In this document: positions 9,762 to 20,774 of the stretch, piece after piece
How positions within the stretch are numbered: position 1 is the stretch's first letter
How the letters are laid out: each line of letters starts with the position of its first letter
Assembly (NCBI RefSeq): GCF_024582695.1
Contig: NZ_CP102081.1
Span: 186,001 to 250,000, forward strand
Direction: 5' to 3'
Length of the DNA: 64,000 bases
Origin: Mycoplasma sp. 1578d
GTDB taxonomy: Bacteria; Bacillota_I; Bacilli_A; Mycoplasmatales; Metamycoplasmataceae
The notes under the pieces: generated by a model
Database searches by the model: none
Told to the model about the DNA's origin: nothing
Seen by the model: only the letters and a program-made list of their open reading frames with translations
Program-made: the position numbers and the translations under genes

Positions 9762-9767
9762 TATAAT
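9762..9767 (+). promoter_or_regulatory. -10 box of the azoreductase gene
   Basis: TATAAT 30 bases before ATG 9797 in a short AT-rich gap. A TTGATA-like -35 lies too close to be certain. Confidence 0.5.
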
Positions 9768-9796
9768 TATAACAACAATAAATAAGGAGCGTAATT

Positions 9797-10396
9797 ATGG
9801 CAAAAGTTTTATTTTTAGAAGGGAACCTTAGCAAAAGTGAAGTTTCATACTCTTCACAAATGCTTTATGAGTTTAAAAATCAATATGCACTATCTCACCC
9901 ACAAGATGAGTTAGAAATGATTAACTTAAATGACACTGAATTTGCAAAAAATTTCTTACACTTAGATAATTTTTCAGCTTTTTGAACTGAAGTAAACGCT
10001 GATAAATGGATTAGTAAATTAAAAGAAATTGATAAATTAGTCATTTCATGTTCAATGACCAATTTTGGACCAAATTCCGTGGTAAAAAACTTTATTGATG
10101 GAATTGCATTGGCTGATAAAACCTTCTCATACAAATATTCAAAAAAAGGCGAAGCCATTGGATTACTTGATCATCTTTCAGTAATGATTGTTGCATCTCA
10201 AGGAGCACCAAGAGATTGGTATTTATGAGGAAGTCACATTGAATGATTAAAAGGAACATGAAAATTCCTTGGAGCTCATACCGTTGATACCATTGAAATT
10301 GCTGGAACTAAAATTGAACCAATTAAAAGTTTAAAACCAGCTGAGTATGCTTTGAGTCAAAAAGATCAATTAATGATTAAAGCAAAAAGTTTTTAA
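9797..10396 (+). CDS. azoR: FMN-dependent NADH-azoreductase-like flavodoxin-fold oxidoreductase
   Basis: 199 residues from ATG 9797 with AAGGAG site; two internal Trp are TGA. The AzoR/AcpD pattern is present: LFLEGNLSKSEVSYS for FMN phosphate binding near the start, SCSMTNFGPNSVVKNFIDGI in the middle (usually PMYNFSIPA..K.WID) and VASQGAP...YLWGSHIEWLKGTWKFLGAH toward the end. It would reduce quinones or azo compounds with NADH and FMN as a dimer. Flanked by a promoter upstream and a very strong terminator, so it is monocistronic. Confidence 0.85.
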
Positions 10397-10403
10397 TTAA
10401 TAT

Positions 10404-10444
10404 ACATAAGAAAAATCCTCTCAAAAAGAGGATTTTTCTTATGT
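10404..10444. terminator. long bidirectional terminator between azoR and metK
   Basis: An 18-base stem (acataagaaaaatcctct with its complement) around a short loop, with T-runs for both strands. It separates the convergent azoR and metK. The 120 bases from 10445 to 10565 hold nothing else that I can see. Confidence 0.85.
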
Positions 10445-10565
10445 TCCAGAGCTAGAGTATTATTAAAAGATTTAACCTTATAAAAGGTTTTAAATTTTCT
10501 ATAGTTTTAAGTGATTCAAAGTGTAAAAATAATGTTTAATTTCTTTTTCTGAAACTATTTTGAAG

Positions 10566-11717
10566 TTATTTTGTTTGGTGTCTTGCAATAAATTCTTTTA
10601 ATTGTTCTACTCTATCTAAACGTTCTCAAGTAAAATCAACTTCATCACGTCCAAAATGGCCATAATATGAAGTTTCAAAGAATTTTGGTTTTCTTAAATC
10701 AAGTGCATTGATAATACCTTTAGGAGTTAAATCGAATAATTGTTCAACTGCTTGTTCAATTAAATTCACATCAACCTTATTTGTCCCAAAACATTCAACC
10801 ATAATTGAGACAACTTGAGCCAGACCAATTGAATATGCAATTTGAATTTCAACCCGATCAGCTAAACCAGCAGCAACAATGTTTTTAGCAATTCAACGAG
10901 CAGCATAAGCCCCTGAACGATCCATTTTAGTAGCATCTTTACCTGAAAACGCCCCACCACCATGACGAGCAGCTCCGCCGTAAGTATCCACGATAATTTT
11001 TCTTCCGGTTAATCCAGTATCTCCTAATGGACCACCGATAACAAAATTCCCTGTTGGATTGATTAATAATTTATCAGGAAGAGCTAAATTGTATTTTTGA
11101 ACAGCTTCAGCAAGAACGCAATTCTTAATAAAATCTTCAAATTGTTCTTTATTATATTTAGCTGAATGCTGAACACTGAATAAAATAGTATCAATCTTTG
11201 TTTGCTGTGGATTGGTGTAATCTAAAGTCACTTGTGATTTCATATCGGCTTTAGCTCATTTGAATTTTCCGTTCACACGATATTTATCAGCAATTTTAAC
11301 GATTTCATTAGCGAGCATAATGGCCAACGGCATGTATTGCGGGGTTTCGTTAGTAGCATAACCAAACATAATTCCCTGATCACCGGCCCCAAGTTCTTGT
11401 CCGTTTTGCTCACCAAGTTCTACCCCTTGGTTAATATCACTTGATTGTTCTTTAATATCTACAATAATGCTGGTTTTGTATGAATAATATCCTAACTCAC
11501 GCAAAAGATTTTTTGCTATTTCAATCACGTCAATATCAACATTAGATTTGACCTCACCAGCAATAACAATCATATTTCCCGATGCTAAAGTTTCAATAGC
11601 AACTTTAGCATGCGGATCTAAGGTTAAATATGAATCTAAAATGGCATCAGAAATTTGATCACACACTTTATCTGGGTGACCTCTTCCTACTGATTCGCTA
11701 GTAAATAATTTTTTCAT
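10566..11717 (-). CDS. metK: S-adenosylmethionine synthetase
   Basis: 383 residues from ATG 11717, read through TGA Trp codons. Motifs in order: [24 protein letters not shown] (ATP binding), [13 protein letters not shown] (methionine and adenine site), then [24 protein letters not shown] and [22 protein letters not shown] (P-loop-like and catalytic). Makes SAM from Met and ATP, the donor for rRNA methylases and the DNA methyltransferases of the island at 50-58 kb. An AAGGAG site lies just upstream, preceded by the structured leader at 11743-11859. Monocistronic. Confidence 0.97.
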
Positions 11718-11742
11718 AAAATCTCCTTTTTAAAATATATTT

Positions 11743-11859
11743 AAATTAGCAGGAGAGTATAAGAAGAAAGCATGTTGGATTTCTCCCTGACTATCCACCT
11801 TACTTAAAAGGTTGGCAACGGTCAAAGCTGTCAAGCTACCGTATTCTGTATGCTAATTT
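11743..11859 (-). promoter_or_regulatory. closed structured leader of metK, class not recognised
   Basis: The metK leader is bounded by a perfect 9-bp pairing of AAATTAGCA (11743-11751) with TGCTAATTT (11851-11859). On the minus strand it contains ACGGT/ACCGT enclosing AGCT/AGCT, ACCTT/AAGGT, and GGAT/ATCC stems, a multi-helix junction as in metabolite riboswitches. It ends 20-odd bases before the metK ribosome binding site. The SAM-I core is not there and I cannot place it in the SAM-II or SMK classes. SAM control is inference from position. Confidence 0.5.
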
Positions 11860-12011
11860 AGAATTTAATTATAACACCAAAACCGGCTTATTAACAAAAT
11901 GTTTTTATTAAAATTAGTTCAAAATTAGACTTAAATTTTGATAAAATAAAGAAGGCATTGAATGCTATAAATTATTATCTAAGAGAAAACATCGACATAA
12001 AAGGAGATTTA

Positions 12012-12293
12012 ATGATCTTTGCTAAGGCAACTCTTTATCAAGTCAAAGAGGAAAAACTTAAAGGTTTTATTGATTATATTTACATCCTAACCAAGAAGAC
12101 TCGTATGTTATCAAATAATTTGTCTTTTGAATATGGATTTAACGGCAAGGATATTATTCTTTTTGAAAGATGAACCAGTTCGCAAGAATACCAGAATCAT
12201 ATTAAGACTGCTGAATATTCAAAAGAATTGTCAAGTTTGGAAAAAATGTCAAAAGATGTTGTTGTTCTTTACCAAATGGACACATTATCATAA
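12012..12293 (+). CDS. antibiotic biosynthesis monooxygenase (ABM)-like domain protein
   Basis: 93 residues from ATG 12012, chosen because AAGGAG lies at 12001-12006; the longer frame upstream lacks an RBS. The pattern FAKATLYQVKEEKLKGFIDYIYILTKKTR, then NLSFEYGFNGKDIILFERWTSSQEYQNHIKTAEYSKEL, matches ABM/YgiN ferredoxin-like domains, where the ERW...H segment lines the pocket. Such small dimers act as quinol monooxygenases or stress proteins; the substrate is unknown. Single-gene unit ending in a strong terminator. Confidence 0.7.
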
Positions 12294-12340
12294 TAGCTAG
12301 CGTCACTTAGAAAGTGAATCATTTTGCTAGCTATTTTTTA
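12292..12340 (+). terminator. terminator after the ABM-like gene
   Basis: AATAGCTAGC and GCTAGCTATT form the outer stem (with an inner CACTT/AAGTG hairpin), followed by TTTTTTA. Confidence 0.8.
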
Positions 12341-12459
12341 TAAAAATAAGAATTTTTACTTTATTTTTAAAATGCACCTCAAGCAATGTTCTAAAAAAGG
12401 CCGAAAATGTGGAAATTTCTGAAACAAAGGCCACAATTTAAGTTATTAAAAAATAAATT

Positions 12460-12468
12460 TGATAAAAT
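12460..12468 (+). promoter_or_regulatory. extended -10 of the surface-transport operon
   Basis: TGATAAAAT within the otherwise gene-free stretch 12341-12540, about 70 bases before the lipoprotein ATG. No -35 is evident. Confidence 0.4.
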
Positions 12469-12540
12469 GAATGTGTAAAAGAATAGTCTAGAAAAAACAT
12501 AAGTACAAAGACACAAAAAACACAAATCAAGGAGAAAATA

Positions 12541-14895
12541 ATGACTTCAAAATTTAAAAAACTTATATTAGGAGCATCTTCTGTTCTTGCCAGTTCAAGT
12601 TTTATGCTTTCAGCAGGATGTTCATCATCTAGCTCAGAAAGTTCGCCATCAAATCCTAATACAGGGACAACTGATCCAGGTTCTTCAACCGATGTTTCGC
12701 CAGAACACAATCAAAGAATACTTAACTCAGAACTTGGTCCTAATCCAGATTCAAACAAACGTTACACTTCTGATGTACAACCCAAAATCAAAATTGGGGT
12801 AACTTGATCTGAAAGTCAAGTACAGTTTAGTGCTCTTAAGTCAGTTATTGATGAATACAACAAATTAGTAAAAGCAAAATCTAATGATATTGCACCCGGA
12901 GCAAAAGAAGTAGAAATTAAAAAACTAGGTTCAGGATATGACTCTGGACCTGAAAAAATACTTCAAGATCTTAAAGCTCAAAACAAAAGCGAATTTTATA
13001 ATTTAGTATTAAATTATCCTAACGTAGCCTCAAAATTAGCTAATTTTAATATGCTTTTAAGTTTTAACGATGCAGACCCAGCATTTGATACTGATATTTC
13101 TGAATTTTCAAAAGGTTTTCAAAAACCAAACAACGAAATTGAATACGTTAGAAATCAATCAACATATGTTCTTCCATTTGCAAAAAGTACACATGCTTTT
13201 GCTATAAATGCACCTGTGCTTAGCTATTTAATTGAAGAAATGAAAAAAGCTGGAGCTAAAATCGCAACCGATAAAGACACAACAGAGTTTATAGAACAAG
13301 TTAACAAATTAGGGAAAGATGACAGAAGCGGTGTTATCAAAAAATGAGGAACTGCAAGACAGGGAGTTAAAGTTGATTTAGAAATTTCAAAAGCAACATT
13401 TGAAAACTACAAAGATCTTTTTGAATTTGCTAGACAAGCTCAAAAATTATTTACAGAATCATACAACAATGGTAAAGCTATATCTGAAAAACCACACGTT
13501 TTTGGCATTACAGATCCTATATCATTTTTTGAAGTATCAGTTTATTCACATGTTAATGGTAAAGACGAAGAAAGCATTTCATATACTACAACAAATGATG
13601 GAGTAGTGACAGCTAGATTTGATGCATTAAAAGGTGATGGAACAGCTCATTCAATAGGTGGTGAAATTTATAATGATCTTGAAAGCGCAGTAAAAACCGG
13701 AGCAGTTAAAATATTCCCTAAAGGACAATATCCATCAAACCAACAAACCCAACATTTAGTTGCTTTCTCAAATGGTTCAACATCAGGATATACTCATAAC
13801 TTTATTAAAGAAGGTGAAAAAATTTACGACAGAGGTATTGCACAAATTAAGGATGATTTATCAAAAAATAATGGAACATTACTTACTATAGATAAAAACA
13901 ATCTAAGAAGTGATGTGGTTGCAAAATTTGGTAAATATGGAAATTCACTTTATAAATCTACCTACACACCAAATGAAAGTGATGGATTTAATTTAGTATT
14001 TGCAAGCGCAGATGATGAAAAAGCATTTACTGATGCGACTAAAGATAGAAATGGTGTTCCAAATGACCTTCTTATAAGAATTTCTAACTACAACAAGGAT
14101 AAAAAAGATTTCCAAGATCTAGTAAAAGAAGCAAAAGAAAATAGTATTTTTGCCGGAATTGCTAAAACCGCAAGTACAAAACCAGAAGAAGCTGCACAAT
14201 TCCTTTTACTTTACATTAAAGATGCAGTTGATGTAAAACAAAAAACTATAAAAGTTCCAGTAGATCCAAAAAATAAAGACGGAGAAAAAAAAGACCAAAC
14301 TGTTCTTGATAAAGTGTCATTTAAAGGTAATGCATTTAATGACTTTATTACTAAATATAAATTTGTTTTAGAATCTAAAGAAGATCAATTAAACGAAAAT
14401 GAATTAATTACCTTAAGACCACCACTAAAATGAACTAGAGAAGACAAATTAAATGTTGTTTTTGGACAAGGTCCTTCTCTTTTTGGGATTCATACAAATG
14501 CAGAAGATGATCGTGCAACCAAAGCATTTGTTAAATGATTAACATCAAGTAAAAAATACTTATTTGGCGAAGGAGCTAAAAAAGAGAAAAAAGAGTTAAC
14601 TCCTTCCGAATATTTCGACAAACAGTCTGGATATATAACTGCAAATAAAGACTTTGTGAACATTGATGCAAGTATTTTTGGTAAAAATAAATTTACTCAA
14701 ATGGCCGTTAATTTATTCAAAGATGGTATAACAAAAGAAGGTTTTACTATTTTTGAAGAACCTGCTTCAGATAAATCAGAAACATTTAGAAAATCAGTTA
14801 TCTCTGCTTTTGATTTATTACAAAATTCAGCCGAAAATAGTGATACTCCACAAAGCTATCAAGATTTTATTAGTAAAATTAATTTCCCACAATAA
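12541..14895 (+). CDS. large surface lipoprotein, extracellular solute-binding type (P80/P68-like)
   Basis: 784 residues from ATG 12541 with AAGGAGAAAATA upstream. Signal peptide MTSKFKKLILGASSVLASSSFM ends in lipobox LSAGC, then a Ser/Pro-rich linker of about 30 residues. The body begins KIKIGVTWSESQVQFSALKSVIDEYNKLV, like the first lobe of family 1 solute-binding proteins, and carries TDPISFFEVSVYSHV and LNVVFGQGPSLFGIHTNAEDDRATKAFVKWL further on. First gene of an operon with a nuclease, an ATPase and two permeases, so it probably captures ligand for that ABC transporter. The P80/P68 family name is from memory of related mycoplasma proteins; the ligand is unknown. Confidence 0.75.
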
Positions 14896-14968
14896 TACGT
14901 CTTTATTAATTCGTTAAAAAATAAAATTTATGCATATAAATTTTATTTTTTATAAAACAGGAAAAATT

Positions 14969-16381
14969 ATGAAAATTTTAAAAAAAATATCTTATTCTTT
15001 ATTTTGTGCTTTAGCAACAACAGCTTCAATTTCTGCGTTAGTTTCATGTTCATATACCTTGGGGAATTTACCAAATTTTCGTGAAGGTAGTCTTGATTAC
15101 TCGTTTAAATTTGTTTCAAAGCCAAATAGATATGTTCTTTTATGAAATGAAGAAAAATTAGATCAATATGCAAAACAAGGTTCTGAGAATCGAAAAGACA
15201 AAAGGCAATATGAGTCTCGAAGAAGGACTGCATACATTCGCGCTTGAAGAGATGCTTTTGATCAATATCAAAAAGATCTTCGAAATAGAGTTATCAGCAA
15301 ATTATCTCCAAATCTTAGCGTTAAATCTCCTTTAAAAAATTTCTCAATTAGCCTTGAACAATTCGATAATATAACTCAAAGTATAGAGGAACCTTTTTTA
15401 GGAAGTAAAGCAATAATCAAGTTTAACGATTTTTCTTATGTAATTAATAATCAAGAATATTTACAATCTGAATTACCTATAGAAAAAGCGAACAAATTAA
15501 TAAAAGAAATTCAGACAGCCAATAAACTACCAATTAAAGTTGCTTTGAACTATTCTGTATTAATTGATGGTAAGCAAATTGATAACTTTGACATCACAGT
15601 TACACATTTATTTGATACACAAATTACTAAGAAATTAGGAGATGTATACAATAATTTAAACATCAAATTAGCTGAATTTCCTAAAGTTAATATCGACTGA
15701 AATGCTAAAGAAATTGACAAAAAATATTTTGACGCAGAAATAGTAGCTGATGCTGACGGAGATACTTTTGTTGTTAAAGTTACCGATAAGCACAACACTG
15801 AAGGATTTAAAGTTGGAGATGAGTTAAGAATCAGACTCTCAGGGATTGATACTCCTGAAAAGGCTGTTAGTACAAAACTTGCTTCACCTTTTGAACAAAC
15901 ATTTGCACGCATTTCTTCTAAATTTGCTTCAAAGTTAATGAAAACTAAATTAAGCAACGGGACTGAAATTGGTAAAAAACTAAGAGTAGCATTTTATAGT
16001 GGCAGAGACTCTTATGACAGAGCTTTAGCAGACGTATTCTTTGGTGACAATTATGAATATTCATATAATTTATCAATTGTAGCTCAAGGGTACACTTTAC
16101 CATATGTACAAGATGGTAATTGAGAAAACAAAATTACACAAAAAAATACTTACGAAAATCTCTTATTTCCACTAATTTATACTTATTTCAATAAAGCAAT
16201 TGAAGAGAAAAAAGGATTTTTTGAATTCTTTAATGCACCAAGAGATGTTCAAATCTTTGTTTATCGAATGAAAGAAAATGGACAATGAAGACCTTTTTGA
16301 TCAAAAACTGAACCAGATGCTTCTTCTGGTAGAGTGTTGGATTTTTTAAAAAACCCACTAAATAAGGAAAAGAAAAAATAA
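14969..16381 (+). CDS. lipoprotein with C-terminal staphylococcal-type nuclease domain
   Basis: 470 residues from ATG 14969. Signal peptide MKILKKISYSLFCALATTAS... with lipobox ALVSC. Residues about 30-250 are a basic-then-mixed region I do not recognise. The SNase domain spans about 255-440: ADADGDTFVV, LRIRLSGIDTPEKA with catalytic Arg and Glu, and SYDRALADVFF with the second Arg. It ends 3 bases before the ATPase gene. Mycoplasma operons of nuclease plus ABC transporter have been described in M. hyopneumoniae and M. gallisepticum and tied to uptake of nucleic-acid breakdown products. The same role is likely here. Confidence 0.82.
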
Positions 16382-16384
16382 AAT

Positions 16385-18487
16385 ATGAAAATTATAAATA
16401 GAATCAAAGATTATATTGGTCTTTTGACTGTTAAAGATTCACAAGATTATCAACAAGTTCTAGACGAATATAAACAGGAATATTCAAGAATTGATCATGA
16501 AAAAATTCCAGCAATTGAACTCAAGAATCTTAATATTGATTTTGGAGAAACCTTAGCTGTTGATAATGTATCATTTAAAATTCCGGAAGGTAAATTAGTA
16601 ACTCTTTTAGGACCAAGTGGAAGCGGAAAAACCACCACTCTAAATGCAATTGCTGGTCTTTTGACTGCTACATCAGGAAAAATTCTTTTCCGTGGTAAAG
16701 ATGTTACCGATTTTACTCCACAAAAACGTAAAATTGGTTTTGTTTTTCAAAATTATGCTCTTTATCCACATATGAGTGTATACGCTAATATTGCATTTCC
16801 ACTTAAAAATGATGCTGAATGACAATATAAAACATTCATGAAACGAATGAAAGCTCAAAACGATATTCGTTGCATTTATCTTAAAGCTTTAGGTGCTAGT
16901 GATCAAGAAATCAAAGAATTACAAGATGCATATATTGATTGAAGAATTGCACGAAAACAATCACGAGCTAAACTTGACGAAAAATATGCCAAATTAGTAG
17001 CTGAATATGAAAAAGCCAACACTGAGTATAAAGTTGCTCGTGTACATGAAACCTCTGAATTATCTCTACTATCAAAAAATGTGCTTAAAACTAACGAAAA
17101 CATTCGTAAAGATACTAAAAATAAAATTAGAGAAATTAAAGAAAAATATAAATATGCACTTGCTAATAATGAATTAGTCGAATCAGAATTAATTCCTTCT
17201 CAAGTTTTTGAAAACTTTGATCAATCTCTTTTGCAATTTCAAAAGAACATAGACGAACATAAAGCAAAGGAACTTGAAGCACAATTACTTGAAGCACAAT
17301 TACTTGAAGCAAATGTTAAACTTTTAAATGAAGATTTTAATAAAATCACTTTAAAACATCGAATTTTAATTGTTAAATTAGAAGAAAAAATTCTAAATTT
17401 AATTACTAGATATAACTATGAAGTTAAATCAAAGAAGATTTTAGAAAAGTATAAAGTTCTTAAAGAAGAAACAAATATTGCCAATAGACAAGCAAAAGCA
17501 TTGTTTAAAAAATCGCTTAAAGAAGATGCTGAATATTTGAAATTACTAGATTTAAGCAAAAATCTCAGATATTATGCACAAAAACGTTTCTTTAATTTAG
17601 TAAATCAACTTGAAACTAAATATTCTTATAAAGAGAGTTTAAAACAAGAAAAAACATCAGGAAAAAGAATTTTATCTGAATCGGATATAGAAAGAGTTAA
17701 AGAATTAGCTAAAAATGATATCCCTTTACGTAAAGCAATTCATAACGAGGTTATGGAAGTAGCTAATCGGGTGGAGATTGTTAAAATTCTCCAGAAAAAA
17801 CCAACTCGTCTTTCAGGTGGACAACAACAAAGAGTTTCAATTGCTCGTGCAATTGTTAAAAAACCACAAATTCTGCTTATGGACGAACCGCTTTCAAACC
17901 TTGATGCTAAATTAAGGATTTCAACACGCCAATGAATTAGACAAATACAGCAATCACTAGGAATCACTACTGTGTTTGTTACTCACGATCAAGAAGAAGC
18001 TATGTCAATTTCAGATATTATTGTTTGCATGTCTACAGCAAAAGTGCAACAATTAGGGTCGCCGATGGAACTTTATAATAAGCCAAAAAACCAATTTGTA
18101 GCACGCTTCTTAGGAATGCCAGAAATGGGATTACTCCCTTCAGAATATAAAGACGGGAAACTTTATGTGGCTTCAAAACACATTAAAGGAGTTTTCCTAC
18201 CGAACAAAGACCAAGTCTCATTAAATGTTGGTGTTCGTTCAGAAGACTTTATAATTAAAACTGCAAAAGATAAATATGATTTTACTGGAACTATTTTAGT
18301 TAAAGAAAACTTTGGAAAAGAAAGTAAATTAGTTATTGAAATTAAAAACGTTGGTCAACTTAACTTTTTACTAGATAATAATTATGATTATCAAGTGGGT
18401 GATTTAATTTACTTTAATATCCCAGTGAAAAAACTTCATATTTTTGACGCTTTAACTGAGGAGAGATTAGAATATGAAATTAATTAA
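16385..18487 (+). CDS. ABC transporter ATPase (MalK/UgpC type) with about 300-residue coiled-coil insertion
   Basis: 700 residues from ATG 16385, several Trp as TGA. Walker [10 protein letters not shown] is at about 76-84, the Q-loop [13 protein letters not shown] at about 120-132, the signature [14 protein letters not shown] at 476, Walker [16 protein letters not shown] at about 497 and the H-loop [10 protein letters not shown] at about 530. A C-terminal OB/MalK regulatory domain ([10 protein letters not shown]) follows. Walker A to signature is normally about 95 residues; here it is 400. The extra 300 residues sit between the Q-loop and the signature, where the ATPase meets the permease, and are almost all charged coiled coil. 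Similar insertions are known in mycoplasma UgpC-like proteins. ATPase residues are intact. It overlaps the first permease by 14 bases. Confidence 0.88.
17272..17310 (+). repeat. 15-base in-frame tandem repeat in the ATPase insertion
   Basis: Unit acttgaagcacaatt occurs at 17272-17286 and 17287-17301 with a partial third copy, encoding LEAQL twice. Fifteen bases keep the frame, so copy number can vary coiled-coil length without breaking the gene. Confidence 0.7.
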
Positions 18488-19475
18488 TCCTCAATCAATT
18501 TCAAAAATTGCTCAAAAAATTCCATTTTCTTACAAATGAGCTTTAAAGAAAATGGCCTCATTAAAAGGAACATTATCATATTCAATTTTAGATCGTAAAA
18601 CTAATATGGTGGTTCCACTTATGCTCTTATCTCCTGGAATTGTGCTTCTTTTAGCTTTTACTATTGTTCCGATGGTATTAAATATTTACGGTTCATTTAC
18701 TGATGATAATGGTGATTTTACCATTCAAAACTATGTAACTGTTTTAACTGATTCTAAATTTGCATTTGGAGTGCGAAACTCATTTATTTATGGTATTTTC
18801 ACACTCCCTATGATAATGATTATTTCGTTAGTTATCTCTTCAATTATCGCTAAGCTTTATCGCAAATATGCTCGAGGATTTTGACAAACAATATTCTTTA
18901 TGCCATATGTTACTAACGGGGTTGCAATTTCACTTATGTTTGTTCAGCTTTTTAATCCAAACGGGTTGCTTAATTCGGTTTTAGGAGTTAAAACTGCTTG
19001 ATTAAAATCAGGGGATGAAGGAACTTTTAATGCTTTAGTTGCTATTATGGTTAATGGTATTTGAAATGGATTGGCCTTTAATATTCTTATTTATACCACT
19101 GCAATGCTTTCGGTAGATAAAAACTTATATCGTTCAGCTTCAATTGATGGTTGTTCAGAAATTAAACAATTCTTCACAATTACTCTTCCATCAATTCGTG
19201 GAACTATTAACTTTATTGTCACTTTAGGAATTATTGGAGGACTTAAAGTATTCCCTTTAGCATTATTTCAAAACAAACCAGAAGATGCCTTTAATAATGG
19301 TGGAGCTTCAATTATGTTATATGTGTATTTACTCACTAAGCAAGGAAACTTAGCACTTTCAGGAGCTTCAAGTATTGCCTTGTTCATCATTGGAGTAACC
19401 TTTTCATCAATTATTCGTGGTGGGTTCTTATTAACACAAGTTACATTAAATAACTTAGGAGAAAGAAATGTTTGA
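18474..19475 (+). CDS. ABC transporter permease, MalF/UgpA type
   Basis: 333 residues from ATG 18474, inside the end of the ATPase gene. About six hydrophobic segments begin at VPLMLLSPGIVLLLAFTIVP. The cytoplasmic EAA loop is visible as LYRSASIDGCSEIKQFFTITLPSI, where the permease docks on the ATPase. Related to sugar and glycerol-phosphate permeases of the carbohydrate-uptake family, though operon context suggests a nucleic-acid-derived substrate. The stop overlaps the next permease start by 8 bases. Confidence 0.9.
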
Positions 19476-20496
19476 GTTAAAACTAAGAGCTAAACAACAT
19501 TTTATTAGTAAGAAACTTAACAAGAACCAAGAACGTGTCTCTTCTCAAGTGCGCGAAAAAAATCTTTATGCTGTGATTTTATCAAGCTTTCTTAAATTAC
19601 TTGTGCTTACATTTTTTGGGGTTTTAATTATTTTCCCCTTTGTATTCATGATTTTAGTGTCGTTTATGAACGATAGAGAAGCAAACTCGCTTGATATTAC
19701 ATTTACTTTAATTCCTTCATTTTCAAAAGGAATTGGTTATGTTCCCAAAGAAGGACTTACCAATTTTGATCATTGAGCCGATATTGCTAAAAATACTTAT
19801 TCTAGAGCACTTACAACCGGATATTGAAGTGCGTTTATCCTTACTTCAGCTAATGTGCTTGTCTCGGTTTTTTTAAAAGTATTTATTACATCGTTAATGG
19901 GATATGCTTTCTCAATTCGAAACTGAAAAGGAAAAGGAATACTGTGATTTATTTCACTTGCACTTCTTGTCCTTCCTGAAGTTGCACTTCTTTCAGGACA
20001 ATACATTGTTATTTTAAAAACCGGATTATTTAAAAACTTCTTCTTATTTGTTATTGGTGTTGCCGCTCCTTTTGCGGCTAGCATCTTTAATACAGTAATG
20101 TATAAAAATGCTTTTGAAGCCATTCCAGGAAGAATTAAGGAAGTTTCGCTGATTGATGGTTCTTCAGGAGCTAAATACTTTTTCAAAATTGCTCTTCCAA
20201 TGGTACTCCCAACTACTATTACCATTATTATTCTTACTTCACTTGTATCGTGAAATGCTTACTTGTGACCATTAGTTATTTCTAATATTGGTAGCAACGG
20301 ATACGAAGTTATTTCGGTTTGATTATTTAAAGCTGGACTTGATCCTGAAGATCCTGACTCTGGTGCTAATATAGCAATTAATGTTAAATTAGCGGCTAGT
20401 ATAATGGTTATTTTGCCAATGTTTGTAGTGTACTTATTTGCTAGAAAATGAATTATGAGAGCTGTATCAAGACAAGGATCAACAATTAAAGGGTAA
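19468..20496 (+). CDS. ABC transporter permease, MalG/UgpE type
   Basis: 342 residues from ATG 19468, preceded by AGGAGAAAG. A basic cytoplasmic start of about 35 residues precedes the first membrane helix (LKLLVLTFFGVLIIFPFVFMILV). The EAA loop is NAFEAIPGRIKEVSLIDGSSGAKYFFKIALPMVLP, the classic MalG form. Partner of the permease at 18474. Overlaps at both ends point to translational coupling and equal stoichiometry. Confidence 0.9.
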
Positions 20497-20498
20497 AT

Positions 20499-20771
20499 AT
20501 GAAAAAATACAAACGAAAAATAGTTATTTGAATAATTTTAACAGTGTTTTCTTTAATTATGATCGGCGTGCTTTCTTATGTTATTAATTTTGCTCAAGGA
20601 ACCCTAGATGCCACAGCAGGTGTTAATTTAGATAGAACAATTATATCGGCTTATAAAGTGGTTAAAGCTTATTCAATAGGAGGTTTGACATTCTTTTGTA
20701 TTATTGTCGTGATTGGTTCGATCATTTCATATGCCGGACTTAAATCATGAAAATATTCAGAAATGTTTTAA
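20499..20771 (+). CDS. small membrane protein of the transporter operon
   Basis: 90 residues from ATG 20499, beginning two bases after the permease stop. Two hydrophobic segments (IVIWIILTVFSLIMIGVLSYVI and IGGLTFFCIIVVIGSIISYAGL) are joined by a polar loop of about 30 residues. No family recognised. Tight spacing to both neighbours (2 and 3 bases) indicates a subunit or assembly factor of the transporter. A Trp near the end is TGA. Confidence 0.7.
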
Positions 20772-20774
20772 AAC

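Noticed and set aside
11743-11859. SAM-I riboswitch before metK
   Set aside because: The conserved SAM-I core (GGCAACC with its kink-turn and the 3' part of P3) is not found in order; kept only as an unassigned leader.
11958-12011. Upstream TTG start for the ABM-like gene
   Set aside because: No RBS; ATG 12012 follows AAGGAG at the right distance.
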